Shown here: positions 62,887 through 64,000 of the stretch, in pieces
Layout of the letters: the number at the start of each line of letters is the position of its first letter
How positions within the stretch are numbered: the stretch's first letter is position 1
Assembly (NCBI RefSeq): GCF_024461735.1
Contig: NZ_JANGAD010000007.1
Location: 62,001-126,000, forward strand
Length of the DNA stretch: 64,000 nt
Source of the DNA: Anaerotignum propionicum
Lineage (GTDB): Bacteria; Bacillota; Clostridia; Lachnospirales; Anaerotignaceae
Direction: 5' to 3'
The notes under the pieces: model-generated
What the model saw: the letters and a program-made list of their open reading frames with translations, nothing else
The model's database searches: none
What the model was told of the DNA's origin: nothing
Program-made: the position numbers and the translations under genes

Positions 62887-64000
62887 ATGAAGGTCATGGT
62901 AATTGGCGGTGGCGGGAGAGAGCATGCCATTGTGAAAAAAATCAAAGAAAATTCCAATGTAACTGAACTTTTTGTACTGCCCGGTAATGGTGGAATTGCT
63001 CAAGATGCTACTTGCGTTGATATTGGGGTAAAAGAAGTTGAAAAAATTACGGCGTTTGCATTGGAAAATAAAATTGAGTTTGCAGTAGTGGCTCCCGATG
63101 ATCCTCTTGTATTAGGGGTGGTGGATGCATTAGAGACCATTGGTGTTCCTTGCTTTGGCCCCAACAAAAGAGCGGCTATTTTAGAGGGAAGCAAGGTTTT
63201 TTCTAAAAATTTAATGAAAAAATACAACATTCCTACTGCACAGTATGAAGTGTTTGACGATATGGCGAAGGCTTTGGAATATTTAGATACAGCACCCATT
63301 CCTACAGTAATTAAGGCGGATGGGTTAGCGTTGGGCAAGGGCGTTGTCATTGCAGAAACAAGAGAAGAGGCAAAGGATGCCGTTCGTTCCATGATGGAGG
63401 ACAAAATATTCGGCGCCAGCGGTGACCATATCGTGATTGAGGAATTTCTCACAGGTCCCGAAGTTTCTGTGCTTGCCTTTACCGATGGGAAAACCATGAT
63501 TCCCATGGTTTCCTCTATGGATCACAAAAGAGCATTGGATGGGGATAAGGGTTTGAACACTGGGGGCATGGGAACGATTGCTCCAAATCCTTATTATACA
63601 GATGAAATTGCGGCAGAGTGTATGAAAACTATTTTTCTGCCTACTATGGAAGCCATGAATCAAGAGGAGAGAACCTTTAAAGGTTGTCTGTACTTTGGAT
63701 TGATGTTGACACCAAATGGGCCTAAAACCATAGAATATAACTGCCGTTTTGGTGATCCTGAGACGCAGGTTGTTTTACCATTACTGGAGAGTGACCTTTT
63801 GACCATTATGCAGCATATTGCAAAGGGCACTTTAGCAGAGGCTGAAGTGAAATTTAGTGAGAAAGCAGCTTGCTGTGTCATTATGGCCTCTGAAGGTTAC
63901 CCTGGAAAATATGAAACTGGCTTCCCTATTTTGTTGCCTGAAAACAGCAATCAGATTTATGTAGCAGGAGCAAAAATTAAGGATGGAGTTTTGATTACTG
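62887..64000 (+). CDS. purD: Phosphoribosylamine-glycine ligase, cut by the window end
   Basis: 371 codons are visible before the window ends; a full GARS is about 420. It joins phosphoribosylamine and glycine with ATP. Seen: MKVMVIGGGGREHAIVKKIK (20 residues) at the start, LPGNGGIAQDATCVDIG near 31, the ATP-grasp part PTVIKADGLALGKGVVIA near 139, and MVSSMDHKRALDGDKGLNTG near 203, then EYNCRFGDPETQVVLPLLES near 280. GGGGGAAGG lies before the ATG at 62887. It is the ninth gene of the pur operon seen here; purL, purQ and purS are not in the window and may follow. Confidence 0.95.
   Translation, partial: MKVMVIGGGGREHAIVKKIKENSNVTELFVLPGNGGIAQDATCVDIGVKEVEKITAFALENKIEFAVVAPDDPLVLGVVDALETIGVPCFGPNKRAAILEGSKVFSKNLMKKYNIPTAQYEVFDDMAKALEYLDTAPIPTVIKADGLALGKGVVIAETREEAKDAVRSMMEDKIFGASGDHIVIEEFLTGPEVSVLAFTDGKTMIPMVSSMDHKRALDGDKGLNTGGMGTIAPNPYYTDEIAAECMKTIFLPTMEAMNQEERTFKGCLYFGLMLTPNGPKTIEYNCRFGDPETQVVLPLLESDLLTIMQHIAKGTLAEAEVKFSEKAACCVIMASEGYPGKYETGFPILLPENSNQIYVAGAKIKDGVLIT

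Noticed and set aside
1..64000. CRISPR arrays, insertion sequences and ordinary tRNA genes
   Set aside because: No regularly spaced repeats, no transposase and no tRNA-like cloverleaf apart from tmRNA were seen by reading both strands. A tRNA search program was not available.

Overview
The window reads as chromosomal DNA from a low-GC, strictly anaerobic, Gram-positive bacterium of the Clostridia, probably in or near the Lachnospiraceae; I cannot name the species. The evidence is a single-chain pyruvate:ferredoxin oxidoreductase, a Pta-AckA acetate pathway, a PyrD/PyrK (class 1B) dihydroorotate dehydrogenase, the sporulation-associated YlbJ, an Fe-S type PurF, AGGAGG ribosome sites and many U-tract terminators.

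Layout. (1) 1-9300 is an AT-rich accessory region with every gene on the plus strand, ending at the 3' end of the tmRNA gene. It holds a Dam-type DNA methylase, a NERD/zinc-ribbon protein, a GIY-YIG/DUF4357 protein, a predicted EVE-HNH modification-dependent nuclease, a pentapeptide-repeat protein, a SUKH (SMI1/KNR4) protein and several small unknown or membrane proteins. It looks like a mixed defence and orphan-immunity island; no integrase and no large toxin is visible. (2) 9304-12300 holds ssrA, smpB and a secreted copper-amine-oxidase-like protein. (3) 12.3-15.8 kb is nifJ (PFOR). (4) 16.0-19.1 kb is a MacA/MacB-like ABC export system. (5) 19.5-26.1 kb is dnaE - mtrB (TRAP) - pfkA - pyk. 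(6) 26.5-38.4 kb is the housekeeping cluster rsmD-coaD-(coiled coil), ylbJ, tmcAL, plsX-rpmF-DUF177-ackA-pta, a CheA-like kinase, acpP-rnc. (7) 38.7-45.5 kb holds a dipeptidase, an AI-2E-family exporter, an RseC-like protein, a C_GCAxxG_C_C protein, a large propeller/Gln-rich/coiled-coil protein and a small hydrolase. (8) 45.6-54.6 kb on the minus strand is a pyrimidine operon pyrC-carB-pyrK-pyrD-pyrF-pyrE-pyrB-pyrI, without carA. (9) 54.7-64.0 kb on the plus strand is a purine operon behind a ZTP-type riboswitch: purE-purC-purF-purM-purN-purO-purB-(AICAR transformylase)-purD, the last gene running off the end.

How they work together. PfkA, pyruvate kinase, PFOR, Pta and AckA give a route from sugar to acetate and ATP. 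The divergent pyr and pur operons start from two sigma-A-type promoters whose -35 boxes lie 33 bases apart. The two final steps of IMP synthesis are split between a stand-alone AICAR transformylase and an archaeal-type PurO cyclohydrolase, and the ZTP riboswitch senses the folate-starvation signal made at exactly that step.

Most worth a second look: a duplicated 3' gene tail in the island, the repeat structure beside ssrA, TRAP inside a replication/glycolysis operon, a foldable intergenic region between pfkA and pyk, the split PurH with PurO, the missing carA, a CheA-like kinase without a CheW-type domain, and the propeller/Gln-rich protein.
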